Source of the DNA: Micrasema longulum
Lineage: Eukaryota; Arthropoda; Insecta; Trichoptera; Brachycentridae
Direction: 5' to 3'
Assembly (NCBI GenBank): GCA_022494885.1
Contig: JAGVSM010000998.1
Location: 30,612-94,611 of the forward strand
DNA: 64,000 nt
Of the stretch, positions 23,691 through 34,843 are shown one piece after another. The notes under the pieces are model-generated. The model saw only the letters and a program-made list of their open reading frames with translations. It searched no databases and had not been told where the DNA came from. The first letter of the stretch is position 1. Each line of letters opens with the position of its first letter. The position numbers were made by a program, and so were the translations under genes.

Positions 23691-23698
23691 TTTATATA
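23691..23698 (-). promoter_or_regulatory. TATA box of protease gene 1
   Basis: TATATAAA on the minus strand, 45 bases before the ATG. Transcription would start around 23665-23670, leaving a leader of about 20 bases, normal for insect protease genes. A TGATAA (GATA-type) sequence lies about 40 bases further upstream near 23738; gut GATA factors commonly use such sites, but this is inference. Confidence 0.7.
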
Positions 23699-23719
23699 GG
23701 TTTTATTGCACTGTCTTTA

Positions 23720-24107
23720 ATCTACTGGATTGATTAATCTGATAAAACGTGACGATTAATCTCGGTATAAAATAATCATATCCACTGATATACAAATAAA
23801 TATTATTTAAAAAATGTGTAATTCCCCAACTGATTAAACTATAAGCTGTTATTATCGTAATTCACACGTCTACAACAAAATAATATATTTAATTAAATTG
23901 TTTTTTGTCAGCCTTAGTATGAGCGATATGCTATAGGGATGTCGCATTGTTAACTCCTTGGAGACAAGACTTGGACTTTATGCACGAGTCTTTCTAGACT
24001 CAAACAATCACCAAGATAGACGAGGTCTTGTCTTGAGGTAGTAATCATTTGATTTTTTTGTCTTAGCTTTAATTTTTTTAAGTTGTATTTTATTTAAATT
24101 GTACCTG
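23720..24107. other. region upstream of protease gene 1
   Basis: No gene. A 9-bp inverted repeat, AGACAAGAC (23962-23970) and GTCTTGTCT (24025-24033), could form a long-looped hairpin of unknown meaning. Confidence 0.45.
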
Positions 24108-24425
24108 TAAACAAACAAACAAACAAACCATCACGCCATTTTCCCGTAAGCGAAATGGGCGGAGAAGATAGATCTTTGCATACAGCTCTCACTTCCTCTA
24201 CATTCATAGATCTTTTCATGCACGCGCACCGATTATTCCGATTTTTGACATATCCATCTTTAAGTATTTGTTTAATTTAGTCATGCCATGTCTTTCTGAG
24301 CCTTTCTCTATTTCTGCATCTATCAACATTCACATTGTAAAGATTTTTAGTCGTTCTTTCTTTGTCCATTCGTCTTACACGTCTAAACCAACGCAATGCT
24401 CATTTCTTGAATTTATCGATCTTGA
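24108..24425 (-). mobile_element. RTE-like LINE 3' end with (TTTG)n tail
   Basis: The minus strand ends GAAAATGGCGTGATGG followed by five copies of TTTG. Upstream the C-terminal code is recognisable though frame-broken: GCATTGCGTTGGTTTAGACG (LRWF-R), then AGAAAGACATGGCATGA (RKTWHD). Truncated on its 5' side at about 24425. Confidence 0.75.
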
Positions 24426-25134
24426 AAAAAAAAGTATTTGCTAAATAAATTAATATGTAAAATAAATTTCAAAAAATAAATTAACTTAACAAGTCGGCAA
24501 TTCAATAAATCAATATTATTATTATAAATCAATTACAACTAAACAAAAATATTTTTCACATAGATAAAGCTTTGCGTACGCTTCACGCACTCCAGAGTAT
24601 GTAAATACTGATACATCTTTCAACGGAGCATGAAAAAAAAAATTATAATATTACCTGTTATTATGTAACTATAACAACAGTGTCATCACTTTTAAAACGT
24701 AGGTATGCATATTACTGCATGAAAGCATATTTACCGGAGCTGTGTTTTATTGAACGCATCAAAAAAATATTTTGCTGTTTCCTATTTTACATAATTTTGT
24801 ATGTTTGTAAAATCACACATTATGTCTTTTAAAATGTATAAGTAATTACTGGTTTTCAATTTTTAAAATGTATAGTCCGTATTGCCATAGCATTTTTTTA
24901 GTTTTTAGGTAATAATAAATTTTGTGATGAGAATGAAGGGCCTGTACGTTTTTTTTTACATTATTATTAATTTGTTTTTTTTTATATAAACTCATTCACT
25001 CAATATTTAGGCCGTGCAGACATAGTAAAAATTAAAATTATGATAACTATATAAATTTTTAAAAAATATAATCTTAAACGATACAATTATTATTTTAAAA
25101 TTTATCAACGTTAACAATTTATCAATAACTGTTT
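24426..25134. other. gene-free AT-rich stretch
   Basis: Nothing recognised. Confidence 0.5.
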
Positions 25135-25985
25135 CAGAAATTTACTTATTTATTAACGGTTTTATGAGCCTTTTACACAATTACATAATATATGTATATA
25201 TTACATAATATACGAGTATATATATATATTTATATATTTTTTATAATATACAATAATTAACAGTATTTATTTTAAAAAAAGGTTTCGTTAAATGTTACGC
25301 CTGTAATAAATTTAAATACTCACCTAGGTATATAAAAGAAAGATAAATTTAAGAAAATAGAAGTTTTAAAAGAGAGTAAGAGAAAAAAAATACAATGGTG
25401 CTTTAAAAGAAAGGTTAAAAGTGTACATCATGTTATATACAATAATAAATGTTAAATATAAATAAAAACATAAAAGCAAAGAGTTAAAACAAAAGTAAGA
25501 TACTAATCATTCCTTGAATTTTCAACAATTAATTCTTTTGCAAAACACACTCGATCATCAGCGGCGTGGTATGAAATAAATCTTAATCATCACTGTATCG
25601 ATTTGTAAGTCGCGAAATGCAAATAATTGGTGAATTCAATGAAAAATTAGTACCATGGTGATGACTGTAAAACAAAAAATTTAGTCTTGTGGGTCTATGT
25701 GAAATACAAAAGTTTAGTAAAGTTAACATTTCTAGGCAATCTATTTTATTATTCAATTATGTATAAATGAGGTCATTTACTATCCTCCTGCTTAGCAGTA
25801 ATAGTAAATTTAAATTAATCATTAGATTTATAATTTATTTCTGACAACACCTAATTGAAATTGAATGTATCTTAAAAACTTTCGTTGCACCTTCTCGTTC
25901 AAGATCATATTATGAGTTGCAGTAATAAGCAGGACTCCAAACTGCAGATGCATACTCTAGCTGTGATTTTACAATATAAGAACAA
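25135..25985 (-). mobile_element. CR1/jockey-like LINE 3' fragment
   Basis: On the minus strand about 25958-25920 translates as SQLEYASAVWSPA, the conserved post-RT thumb motif (LEYAS-x-VWSP) of CR1/jockey LINEs. Coding sequence continues with breaks to about 25500. The remainder to 25135 is an AT-rich 3' tail ending in ...AATAAATAAGT. The fragment at 59645-60455 is its close relative along the whole length. Confidence 0.75.
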
Positions 25986-26701
25986 TTTTTTTTATTGTTT
26001 ATTAAATTTTTTTATTAAAATTTTAATTTAAAATTTTATTGTAACGATTATGTGCCTACAATTCATTGGATTTTTAGTTGAAATAAAATAAAATCTTCTG
26101 TTTTTTTATCAGGCATCTTCTGTTTTTTTATCAGGCATTAAATCAAAACAAGTCTCTTCGATTATTTCCACTGTCTTATCTTGCCAATTGTGTTCATAAA
26201 ACGGATGCTTTGATTTTAGATGATGATAAAGTGTTGTTATTTATGCTCAATATTTTTTATGTTTTATTACAAAATCACGTTCATAGTAATTTGTTGGGTC
26301 TTTCAAATCATTCGATAATCGTTTTTCTTTCAAATCGTTTTCCTACCCACCCAAACCGTTTATTTTGAGAAAATCAGTGGTATATGAACATATTGTTGAT
26401 TTATAATATTATTGCTATTAGCAAGGGGTAAATGCTTGACAATGAAGAACTTTAGCCCTACGGGAAATTGAATACAAAAAATGTTTTCTTGCGCGCGGAA
26501 AAATTAGAGCACTAAATTGTAGCGCAATGTTTCTTGAAAATGTGTGAAAAAAATAATAAAAAGAATTTTGATAAAAACGCGCTACTTTGAATAACGCCAC
26601 TAGTTCATATTAACCAAAAAATGGTATGAAAGCTGTGAAAGATATCCGGTTTGCTTACTTTAAACGAACCAATCGGAAGAACTGACTGAGTTTTTTCAGA
26701 A
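25986..26701. other. gene-free stretch
   Basis: Nothing recognised except the short duplication at 26094-26137. The 60-codon minus-strand frame at 26418-26600 has no domain. Confidence 0.45.
26094..26137. repeat. exact tandem duplication of about 22 bp
   Basis: ATCTTCTGTTTTTTTATCAG followed by GC occurs twice in direct succession without a mismatch, so the duplication is recent. Confidence 0.8.
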
Positions 26702-27150
26702 ATACAACTACTACTACTACCATCACGCCATTTCCCCGCTTTAGCTTAGATTAACATATTTTTGTTGGCAATTACTGTGCTTAGTGCTCCGTTTATTTTG
26801 TTGCCCGCATTCACTCTCCTTTCAGCATATTCTTCTACTCTTCCATCTCTTGAGAATATGCTGCCCAGATACACAAATTTTTCTTCTTGTTCAAGACATT
26901 TGTTGTTTACATTTATTGTGCAGTCAGTAACCTCACTTCCCCTTTCAAACACCTTCACTTTTGACTTACTTTCGTTCATCGCTAATTCGCTCTCCAAGCA
27001 TACATTCTAGAGACTATTTGTTGCAAATCATCCTCCTGCTTGCTAACAGAACCGAATCATCAGCATACAACAAGCAGCTTACTGAAAAATTATCCAATTT
27101 TGCTCCAATACCCATACATTCTATCTCTTACATACAGTAGTCCATGTATA
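26702..27150 (-). mobile_element. RTE-like LINE, internally deleted
   Basis: Minus-strand order: about 27085-27040 reads CLLYADDSVLLASR, the reverse transcriptase active-site box (YADD codons at 27056-27067). Then 26997-26746 is an open frame with SELAMNESKSKVKVFERGSE and CLEQEEKFVYLGSIFSRDGR. It then jumps directly to the 3' end GGGGAAATGGCGTGATGG with (TAG)n. Compared with 27774-28592, the segment from YGSKTW to the last codons is deleted. The two copies lie inverted to one another, 0.6 kb apart. Confidence 0.82.
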
Positions 27151-27773
27151 GTATTGAAATACAAAATATTGAGAAATCTTTGGCTGATAATACGATATAA
27201 AAAAATTAAAGTTTTTTTTCAGCTTAGTTTAATAGTCTATTAACAAATAAAAAAAGGACGAAAAAAGCACTAAACTTCCCCATTCGCCGAAATTATTTTT
27301 TCTTGAATAGACCTGCAATAAACACTAACAAGTTACAGTCTATCGTCTCTTATCGGAATCAGCTCACTATCATCAGGTAATGTGTTCTTCACTGTGAGAA
27401 ATTAAACGCAATATTTGTGATGATACGGAAAGCGATAGATGGCAAATAAATATGCGATATTTATGGCGTTCAGCGAGAAAACCTTTTTAACACGAGCGGC
27501 GGAGCGGAAGCCCTTTATTCTTGTCCAGTGGCGTCAGAAATCCATCAGTGTAACCATTTTATCACGCAAAAATTAGCGAAAATAATTGGCTAAATTATTA
27601 ATTCCAACAGTTATCCTTTAAATCATTCTATCAAGATGAAAAAAAAAAAACCGAATTAGCCTTTTCATAAGATTATAGTTTTTCAAATAGTTGTGCATAA
27701 TTTAAAAAATTATGAATCGCTCTAAGCAAAAATTTCATTCTAAAGTCAGCTGTTAAATTACAATTTTTTAAAT
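27151..27773. other. gene-free stretch between two inverted RTE copies
   Basis: No gene. 27440-27560 is slightly GC-richer (ACACGAGCGGCGGAGCGGAA) and unassigned. Confidence 0.4.
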
Positions 27774-28592
27774 TTGTTTTTTGATTTGCAACAAAAAGTC
27801 TCTAGAATGTATGATGTATGCCTGAAGAGCGAATTGGCGATGAACGAAAGTAAGTCAAAAGTCATGGTATTTGAAAGGGATAGTGACTGCATAATAACTG
27901 CATATAAAGATACTGACTGCACAATAAATGTAAACAACGAATGTCTCGAACAAGTAGAAGGATTTGTGTATCTGGGAAGTATGTTTTCAAGAGATGGAAG
28001 ATTAGAAAAAGATGTTAAAAGAAGAGTGAATGCGGGCAACAAAATGAACGGAGCACTAAGCACGGTAATTGTTAATAAGAATATGTCTAAGCTAAACTAG
28101 CAGTTTACAACTGAGTTTTAGTCCCAACACTTATGTATGGAAGTAAAACATGGAACTGGCAGAGGAAGGATGAAAACCGAGTGAACGCGGCTGAAATGCG
28201 ATATCTTAGACGAATGTGTATGACAGGGTTACGATTTATGAAATCAGGCGAGAGTATAAATCTGAATATAATTGATACGATTAAGAAAGGGTCTCTGAGA
28301 TGGTTTGGTAACGTAGAACGAATGAACGACGAACGAATGGTAAAACCAGTATATATGGCGAAAATGAACGGTAACGTGAGACGAGGACGACATAGGAAGA
28401 CGTGGCATGATCAGATAAACCAAAATCTTAAGTCTGGTCATGTCAAAAGCAGACAGAACCGATGGGCATGTATGACAAGATGTATGAATGTGAAAGAAGC
28501 TAGGAAAGTATGCCAGGATAGCCGTGTGTGGCGGTCCATTTTCTCTGACTACCCTTACGGGGAAATGGCGTGATGGTAGTGGTAATAGTAGT
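27774..28592 (+). mobile_element. RTE-like LINE C-terminal half
   Basis: Two open frames, 27774-28100 and 28133-28573, cover one coding end split by a short frameshifted gap. The first has FVYLGSMFSRDGRLEKDVKR, the second MYGSKTWNWQRKDENRVNAA, LRWFGNVERM, GRHRKTWHDQ and the terminal SDYPYGEMA. This is the post-RT region of RTE/BovB-type LINEs. The tail after the stop is (TAG/TGG)n-like. RT itself is missing, so the copy is 5' truncated. Confidence 0.85.
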
Positions 28593-29216
28593 AGTGGAAA
28601 ATTTGTTGAAACGTAAAAAATCGTCAACCACCGTTACGTTCAGTCAGTTCAGTCAGTTCTGTTCGCTCAGCCGTTACGCGATGTTTATCAAAAAACGCCT
28701 CGCAAAAACAGTTTTAAAATCTCGCTTTGAAAGTGCTCAATTATGAAAATTATCTGTACTATCCGGTCCAGCTTGCGTAGCCGCGCACGCTTGTGTTATT
28801 TGTTTTGCATTTTTCGAGTGTTTTTTTTGTCTGAATATACGTTGTACGTTTTAATTAGTGTCTTAAAATACGAGCAAAGCCGAGCGCGCCGGGCAAAAGT
28901 GGGTACACCCCTCGGTGATCAATTTGGACTCTTCCTCTTCCGCTGCGCCGAAGGAAGCCGAGGAGAGCCGAAAAGAGCCGAGCCGAACCGAGCTGACCCG
29001 AGCGAAACCGAGCTATGTTTCAGTGCTTAATAAATTCATATAATTATAATTAAATTGATAAGTACACCTATTTATTTATATACATATATATATATTTATG
29101 CCTATATTTTTTTTCATGTTTAAGTAAATAGTTTTAAGTAATGTATTTATCTAGCAGTTCTTATGTTTATCATAATATTACGTATTTTATAAAAATATAT
29201 TTAAATGAGTTGTAGG
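28593..29216. other. CpG- and GC-rich island, possibly repeat-derived
   Basis: From about 28640 TTCAGTCAG is repeated in tandem. From 28765 to 29025 the sequence is much richer in G, C and CpG than the window average and contains an irregular array of AGCCGA/ACCGAG pentamers. A 95-codon frame (28743-29030) runs through it. No domain is recognisable; the frame becomes low-complexity (RAEPNRADPSE). Could be the 5' end of a retrotransposon or a promoter-like island. Confidence 0.35.
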
Positions 29217-30025
29217 CATATAATTAAGAACAGTCCAGAAACCGCATACGAGTATCAAACAGAAGGCGGCTAAACTACTCATAAATGAGTACTTTTACGT
29301 TTTGACCCATTAGTTTCTTTAAAGACGTCAGTCAGTACGCAACTCCTGATTTGTATTCAACTATGCCGTGTTGTGTCGTTTTAAAGTGTAAAAATACTGC
29401 TAGGATCTTAAAGAAACAGGATGGGATCACATTTCATTGTAATTAGCAAATGTATGTATAAGTAGCAAATGCATAACTTAAAAATTGCGTTGTTTTTCCA
29501 TCTGTCAGATTGTCAAAGAAAATAAAATGGACATTTCGTTAGTGTTGCCAAGGTAGTAAATTTGTTTACCCTACTTTGCTCATCTTATGAGAGAACTAAT
29601 AAAAATTAGACCTCAGATTAAACAACTCGGGGGTAGACATTTGATCAACATTATATTTAAAACATTATATATTATTTAACATGATATTAAATTACCTATC
29701 CGTTTTATGTAAAATAAAATTTATTTTATTTTTTAAGTTCAAAGATCATTAAATCAATAACTCTTATTAAATGACCCTTTACTTATCAACTCTGTTGTTT
29801 CAATCAATATTTCCGCGTGCACAATAAAATTTTAGAGAAATTAACAGATTGCTTTTTTTAACCTTACATTTGTGTTATGATTATATTTTTGCCTATCGCG
29901 CAACATTACGCGGCGACATCACGAATGCGCGCTGTAAAAATGGGGATAGTGAGGGGATTTTTGGACACTGTCCGATGTATTCAAATATGATTCTACGCTC
30001 CTTCTGGACTATTCTTAATTCTATG
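29217..30025 (+). mobile_element. non-autonomous P-like element with THAP-like exon, copy 2
   Basis: Flanked by the perfect 8-bp duplication GTTGTAGG (29209-29216, 30026-30033). The right end is the intact inverted repeat; the left end has two changes (CATATAATTAAGAACAG). An ATG at about 29364 opens MPCCVVLKCKNTARILKKQD followed by GITFHCN, the best-preserved THAP-like start of the family (Cys3/4, Cys9 and the G-x-T-F-H block). The splice donor after FH is mutated (TGTAATTAG). A palindrome near ACTCATAAATGAGT sits at about 29276-29289. Confidence 0.88.
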
Positions 30026-30069
30026 GTTGTAGGTTTCCCCCTTTTTTCTTTTTTTTCCATCGTAAGCAA

Positions 30070-30285
30070 ATATTAATAATAAAAATAATGTCACCTCACT
30101 GGGGTTAACCGTGCTGAAAACATTAACAATGTACCTTTTTTAAATATTTTTACATGTGAGAATAAACAAAGAAGACAGACATAATTAACAAAATATTCAG
30201 ACGATTTTGAACACTACGTATATAAGTTTATATTTAATGTACCCCTATATTATATACATATTAAAACGTGCAAAAAAAGAACAGA
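30070..30285. repeat. dispersed repeat shared with 60495-60745
   Basis: AATATTAATAATAAAAAT, CACCTCACTGGGGTTA and CACATGTGAGAAT...AACAAA occur in the same order and spacing in both places. No coding signal; function and class unknown. Confidence 0.6.
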
Positions 30286-32284
30286 AACAGAAAATAAACC
30301 ATACATTTGTGGAGAAAATTATTTAGTACTGGTTTAAGCGAATAAGACAATTTATTTTACTTCTACCGATGGGACCATAGAAGAGCCCAGCATATCTGGC
30401 TGCTGTAAACGCGTACATAAGACAAACCAATTATGAAGATTGACGAAATTACCTTTAAAATAGGGCAGGTAAATTTCGGCAGATCTAAGGCTGCAACTCT
30501 TAAGTTATATCGGATATTCGAGTCACATAAACTAGATTTAATCCTTGTTCAGGAGCACAACATTGTCTAATGGGCCTGCTGCACACTCGACGACTGGCAT
30601 GGAAAGTAGCGACGAAAGAAGCCAGATACGTAAAGTGGCAACATACAACATACTCGTCATGCCGCACGCCATGCTCCTTGTTGTGCCCACCGCTCCCTAT
30701 TTGTCGGTTTTTTGAATGCGAGTCAAGGGACCGGCAATATGAGCGCGAGTAGCTGGCCACATAATTGCATTTGTAGAAGGATCTCCGCAGACGTGCCCAA
30801 ACAGCATAAAAATAATAAAAATAATGTTAGGCGCGTCTATCGTGCGGCTATTTTTTTAAGCGTTTTTCCATTTTATGAGCGAATTAGTGGAAAAGTGGGA
30901 GGAACTGGTAAAGGCCTACTATGAGTACCAAATCAGTTTAAGAAAAATAAATACATACTTGGGTACTAGCACTGGTTGTCTGAATCGAACTCTTATCCAT
31001 CTGTGAGAAGAGACATCAAAAGAGAAGTGGCAAATTACAATTCTAAATGGTAGAGCAACTCAAAAGAACCACGCGCTGACCTTGCTTAAGGACCCGTTTC
31101 GTCTGCTCTAAGGTCTGAGAGGTTGTTAGGACGATTAAAGTCTCTGCAAAGGATTGTTTCTACTGTTGATATTAGGACAATTAGGTTTTTTGATAGGGAT
31201 CAGTGTCATCAGTTTTTAAAAATTAATAGTGAACATGCGAAACTGAAGAAAGACACAAGTCTTTATGAACAGTTTCGGGAAACGGATGGGTGTTTTCATT
31301 GTATAACCAACGTCACGGTTTGTACCTATCACATTGACTTTTAAATATAATATACTGTAAGAAAACTGTTCGGCACTTCGAGCTATATGTAATCGGCTCT
31401 ATGGTCCTTGTTTCATCTTTTGCGAAGGAGTGAGGTGTCTTTTCTGGATAAAAATTAGCATGTGACAGTTGTCAGTTTTTCGACTATTCCTTGTAATTGA
31501 TTTAATTCATCGGATAGATACTGTGCGTTAATTAGCCAATTATTTGTCTCGCATTGTTGTGATATTTTCGCACCTGTCGAAAGAGTCTGGATAGGCAATG
31601 CGACGTGGCGAATTTCTTTCTTTCGGAAAAGATTTGCTGGAAACGTGGTTAAAAAAAATACAAAATTTAATCCCAAACTTGTGCAAAGCGGGCTTTTAGG
31701 CGTTATTCTATTTTAATATATTTAACGATTGATTATTTGTTCCAAAATTAGAATTTTCTGACGTAAGGTAATAATCTTTTTAGAGCTTTGTCGTTAGTCT
31801 TTAGCAAACTAATCCTTTACCCTTTTGGTATCAATTTGCCATCATATTATATACCTTATTTAAGGGAGAGTACCCACATTAATTAAATATATTTATCAAC
31901 CAAAACTATCATGGGTTAGACATCAATGAAATTTGTCGGGAGAAAATACCGTCATTTTGAGGTTAAACTTCACAACCGACGAGTGTCCGCACGTTACCAG
32001 GGCTAGTATTCTAAACGCTCTCGCGGCTATAATATCTCGTGAATTTACATACAAAATACACAAGAAAAACTGTTTTCTCGTGCCGCGAGAGTGGTTTAGA
32101 AAAGCACCACAGGAACCTTGCGAGAAGATGACGGAAAACAATGACTGATGCAACTATCCAAGGATTCTGGTGAGGATTACCAGCTCCAAGTCCACTTAGG
32201 ATGCAGGATTCTTAACATAAAATCATTGGATGAATGAGTCTTTACAAATTTTAGAACCTGCTAGAGAGTAAATCCAATTCCATA
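30286..32284. other. unassigned region with several short open frames
   Basis: No host gene could be built. At 30569 TGGGCCTGCTGCACACTCGA resembles a PIF/Harbinger-type terminus, but no partner was found. The frame after 30890 (WEELVKAYYEYQISLRKINT), the frames 31123-31344 and 31933-32148 on plus and 31455-31676 on minus look more protein-like than random AT-rich sequence, yet I recognise no family. A hairpin, CTCTCGCGGC/GCCGCGAGAG, lies at about 32017-32092. Confidence 0.3.
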
Positions 32285-33510
32285 AAAGTTAATAAATGTT
32301 ATATTTATTTATTTTTATTATTTTTTTATTTTCTTTTATTCAGGAAACATACAGTACAGTTACAAAGTTTAATATTTTACACAATTGGACTTAATTCTAA
32401 TGGACCAGTGAAGTTTCCATATTAAAAAGCAATTAAATCTAATGTTAATTATGAAAGTATAAAAAAGAGAAGGAAAAAGAAAACATAAATGAAAGTTGTT
32501 TAAAAATTTAAATTTAAGTGAAAAAAAATAATATTTTAAGGTTTGTAGTTTGTAGTGAGTATTTACAAATGGAAATAATATTAAATCTAATTTAATTTAG
32601 CTTACACATGATTTCGATTTAAATTTAACTTAAAATGTTTATATCATTCAAATCGGTATTTTAGAAACATTACGTATTTTTTTACAAATACAACAAAAGT
32701 CAATGGTTTATTTATGTTTTTATTTTTTTATTTATGCTTTATTAAGTTAGTTCATAACATTTTAAGAACTAATATAAACTTTTAATAATATTACAATTTT
32801 TTTATCAAAATTTCTCAACCATATGAGGTAGTATATTTTTATTAAAATAGTCATTCCCACGTATCGGATATATTTTGAGTAGGATATTGTTATTAAAATC
32901 AAACCTATTGAACTTTTTCAAAAATGGTGAATGGTAATTAGGCCTTTAGTATAATTGTTATATGAAACAGTACTTTATGATTTTCTTGTAATATTTATCC
33001 TATTAAATATTTAATACTTTAATTGGATTTTTACTTTTATTTTAAACTTTTACTGAATTTCTTATAAAATTTTTAGGTTTAATTTTTGTTTCTAAATCTT
33101 GAGTATAAAGTAATGTATGATTTAAAAAAAATAATTAAACTAAATATGTTTATATTATAAGTTTGATAAAAGGCAATTTTACCGTATATGTTAATAAAAT
33201 AAAATGAAATGATTTGTGCAATTCACTAGTATACTTTGATGTAAATTCTTCCTTTGTTTGAAGATCATTTATTATTTATTTTAAGATTATGAATTCTTCT
33301 ATAAAATGTTTTCATAAAGTCATTTATTTTATGAAAATTGGAAACCCGAATTTATATTTTATTTACGGAAGTGTTATCCTAGGTTTAACATATTATACTT
33401 TTATAAACCAATATATTATAATTATAAACCGTATTTACAAAAACATTATTTTATTTTATTAATCTTCACTTCGTATCCTTTAATTATAATTTACTTCGTA
33501 ACAAATCATT
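32285..33510. other. AT-rich repeat-derived stretch
   Basis: No gene. From 32285 an ATTTATTTATTTTTATT run followed by AGGAAACATACAGTACAG resembles LINE 3' tails seen elsewhere on the minus strand. About 32850-33010 is the inverted counterpart of 37090-37243 plus 38031-38085 and shows that repeat uninterrupted. Confidence 0.45.
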
Positions 33511-33764
33511 ATAAATTATTACGAAAATAAAACTTTGTTATTATTATTACACATTTTTTTTCATTTACAAAAACACTACTACAGTTTCAGGAGACCATTC
33601 CTCCCATCGACGGGGGAATAAAATATGAAGAAAAAAAAGGTATTTGATAATTTTATATCACAAATCGATGGGAGAAGTGCTCTCCCGGAACTGTAGCAAT
33701 GTTCTTGTAAAATAATAATTTTGTGTAACACTAATAACAAAGTTTTATTTTTATGACAATTTAT
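33511..33764. repeat. fold-back element (100-bp inverted arms)
   Basis: Left arm 33511-33610 and right arm 33664-33764 are reverse complements with scattered differences, separated by about 53 bp. Arm landmarks: AATAAAACTTTGTTATTA, TTTACAA(A/G)AACA, CTACAGTT(T/C)C and CTCCCATCGA. No open frame. It is the form expected of a fold-back MITE; superfamily unknown. Confidence 0.8.
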
Positions 33765-34179
33765 TATTTTATTTCATTATTTTGATGGCCATGCAATGCA
33801 ATATAAAATTAATCATTTTAGACATTTTCTCAAGTTTTTTTATCAGAAAACTACTTCAGTCATTTTATTTATTTATCTGCCTAATCTTAGGCGATTTTTT
33901 ATTTGCTTTTAATTGAGTTAGATGGTGAGCACAGGGGCATATATATATGTTATAAATAAGTATTCTTTTTTATTTGTTTGAAGTTTATCTTACCTTCCAG
34001 CAACACCAAATTTGTATTTTATTTATTTATTTCATGTTCTCCCTAAGAATTTCCTCTGACAAAGATTGGATAAATCTTTATTTATTTACGTATAGTCTCT
34101 ATTTTCTAGGATTTCAAAAATATTTATTTCATAAATACTCTACCAGAAGACAACTTTTCAATTGTCTAGGACCACTTTT

Positions 34180-34390
34180 GTGTTAATGGTTGGAAGGGAA
34201 GACTATATGGTTGATGCCTGCCCAGCTAGCAATGCATGCTATGTAGATGATTCTATGAGAATCTTCATACGCAGGAAAGGCTGGCGCTCTTTGTGTTACA
34301 CCCTAAAAAAAATAATTCAATCGGTCGCTCCGTTGCGAAGTGAAAGAAACACAAACAAACAGACAAACACACTTTAACATTAATAATATT
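34180..34390 (+). repeat. dispersed arthropod-type repeat fragment
   Basis: Ends with TCGGTCGCTCCGTTGCGAAG, then an AACAAACAGACAAACACACTTT run and AATAATATTAGT. This matches a widespread insect repeat 3' module from general knowledge. The two plus-strand frames crossing it (33974-34186, 34162-34377) are not genes. Confidence 0.5.
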
Positions 34391-34574
34391 AGTGTACAAA
34401 GTATGTATAAGATCCAACTTCTTGCAAAACCATGTTATTTGTTTTATTTTTTAAATTAATCATTAAGGTCTAAAAAACAAAACGATGAAATGGTAATTTA
34501 TGAATATTAATTTTGAAACTATAAGTTTATGCAGTTCTGTAAAATATATTTATTTTTATAAAATCTATACGTGT

Positions 34575-34843
34575 CATTATCATCATTATTCCCTTTTCAC
34601 ACATAATGGTCCATAGGGCACTGCATTGGTACACCAATTGCAGCGTATCTTGATATTTTTTGTCACACGAAGGTAAGATGATGAATCTTAAGCTTCAGGT
34701 ACCAGTCCAGGGACAATAAAATATTCTAGTGTAAAATGTCCCCCTTTAAATAAATATTTCATATCAACCATGTCGGGAATCGAAACCGAGACCTTTCGCA
34801 TGGTAGGCAAACGCGCTGACCATTACACCACGAGGCCGACACG
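34575..34843 (-). repeat. tRNA-derived SINE, family B, full length with target duplication
   Basis: On the minus strand: head GTCGGCCTCGTGGTGTAATG (A box), GGTCTCGGTTTCGATTCCCG (B box), body, then GTGCCCTATGGACCATTATG and an ATGATGATAA tail. It is flanked by TCTATACGTGT at 34564-34574 and 34844-34854. This is the reference copy for the family in this window (about 265 bp). Confidence 0.88.

Noticed and set aside
28244..28627. 127-codon minus-strand open frame
   Set aside because: Antisense of the RTE copy at 27774-28592; the plus-strand frame carries the conserved motifs.
31455..31676. Envelope-like retroviral remnant on the minus strand
   Set aside because: The leucine-rich, single-cysteine fragment lacks a cleavage site, membrane anchor or neighbouring LTR; no basis for the call.
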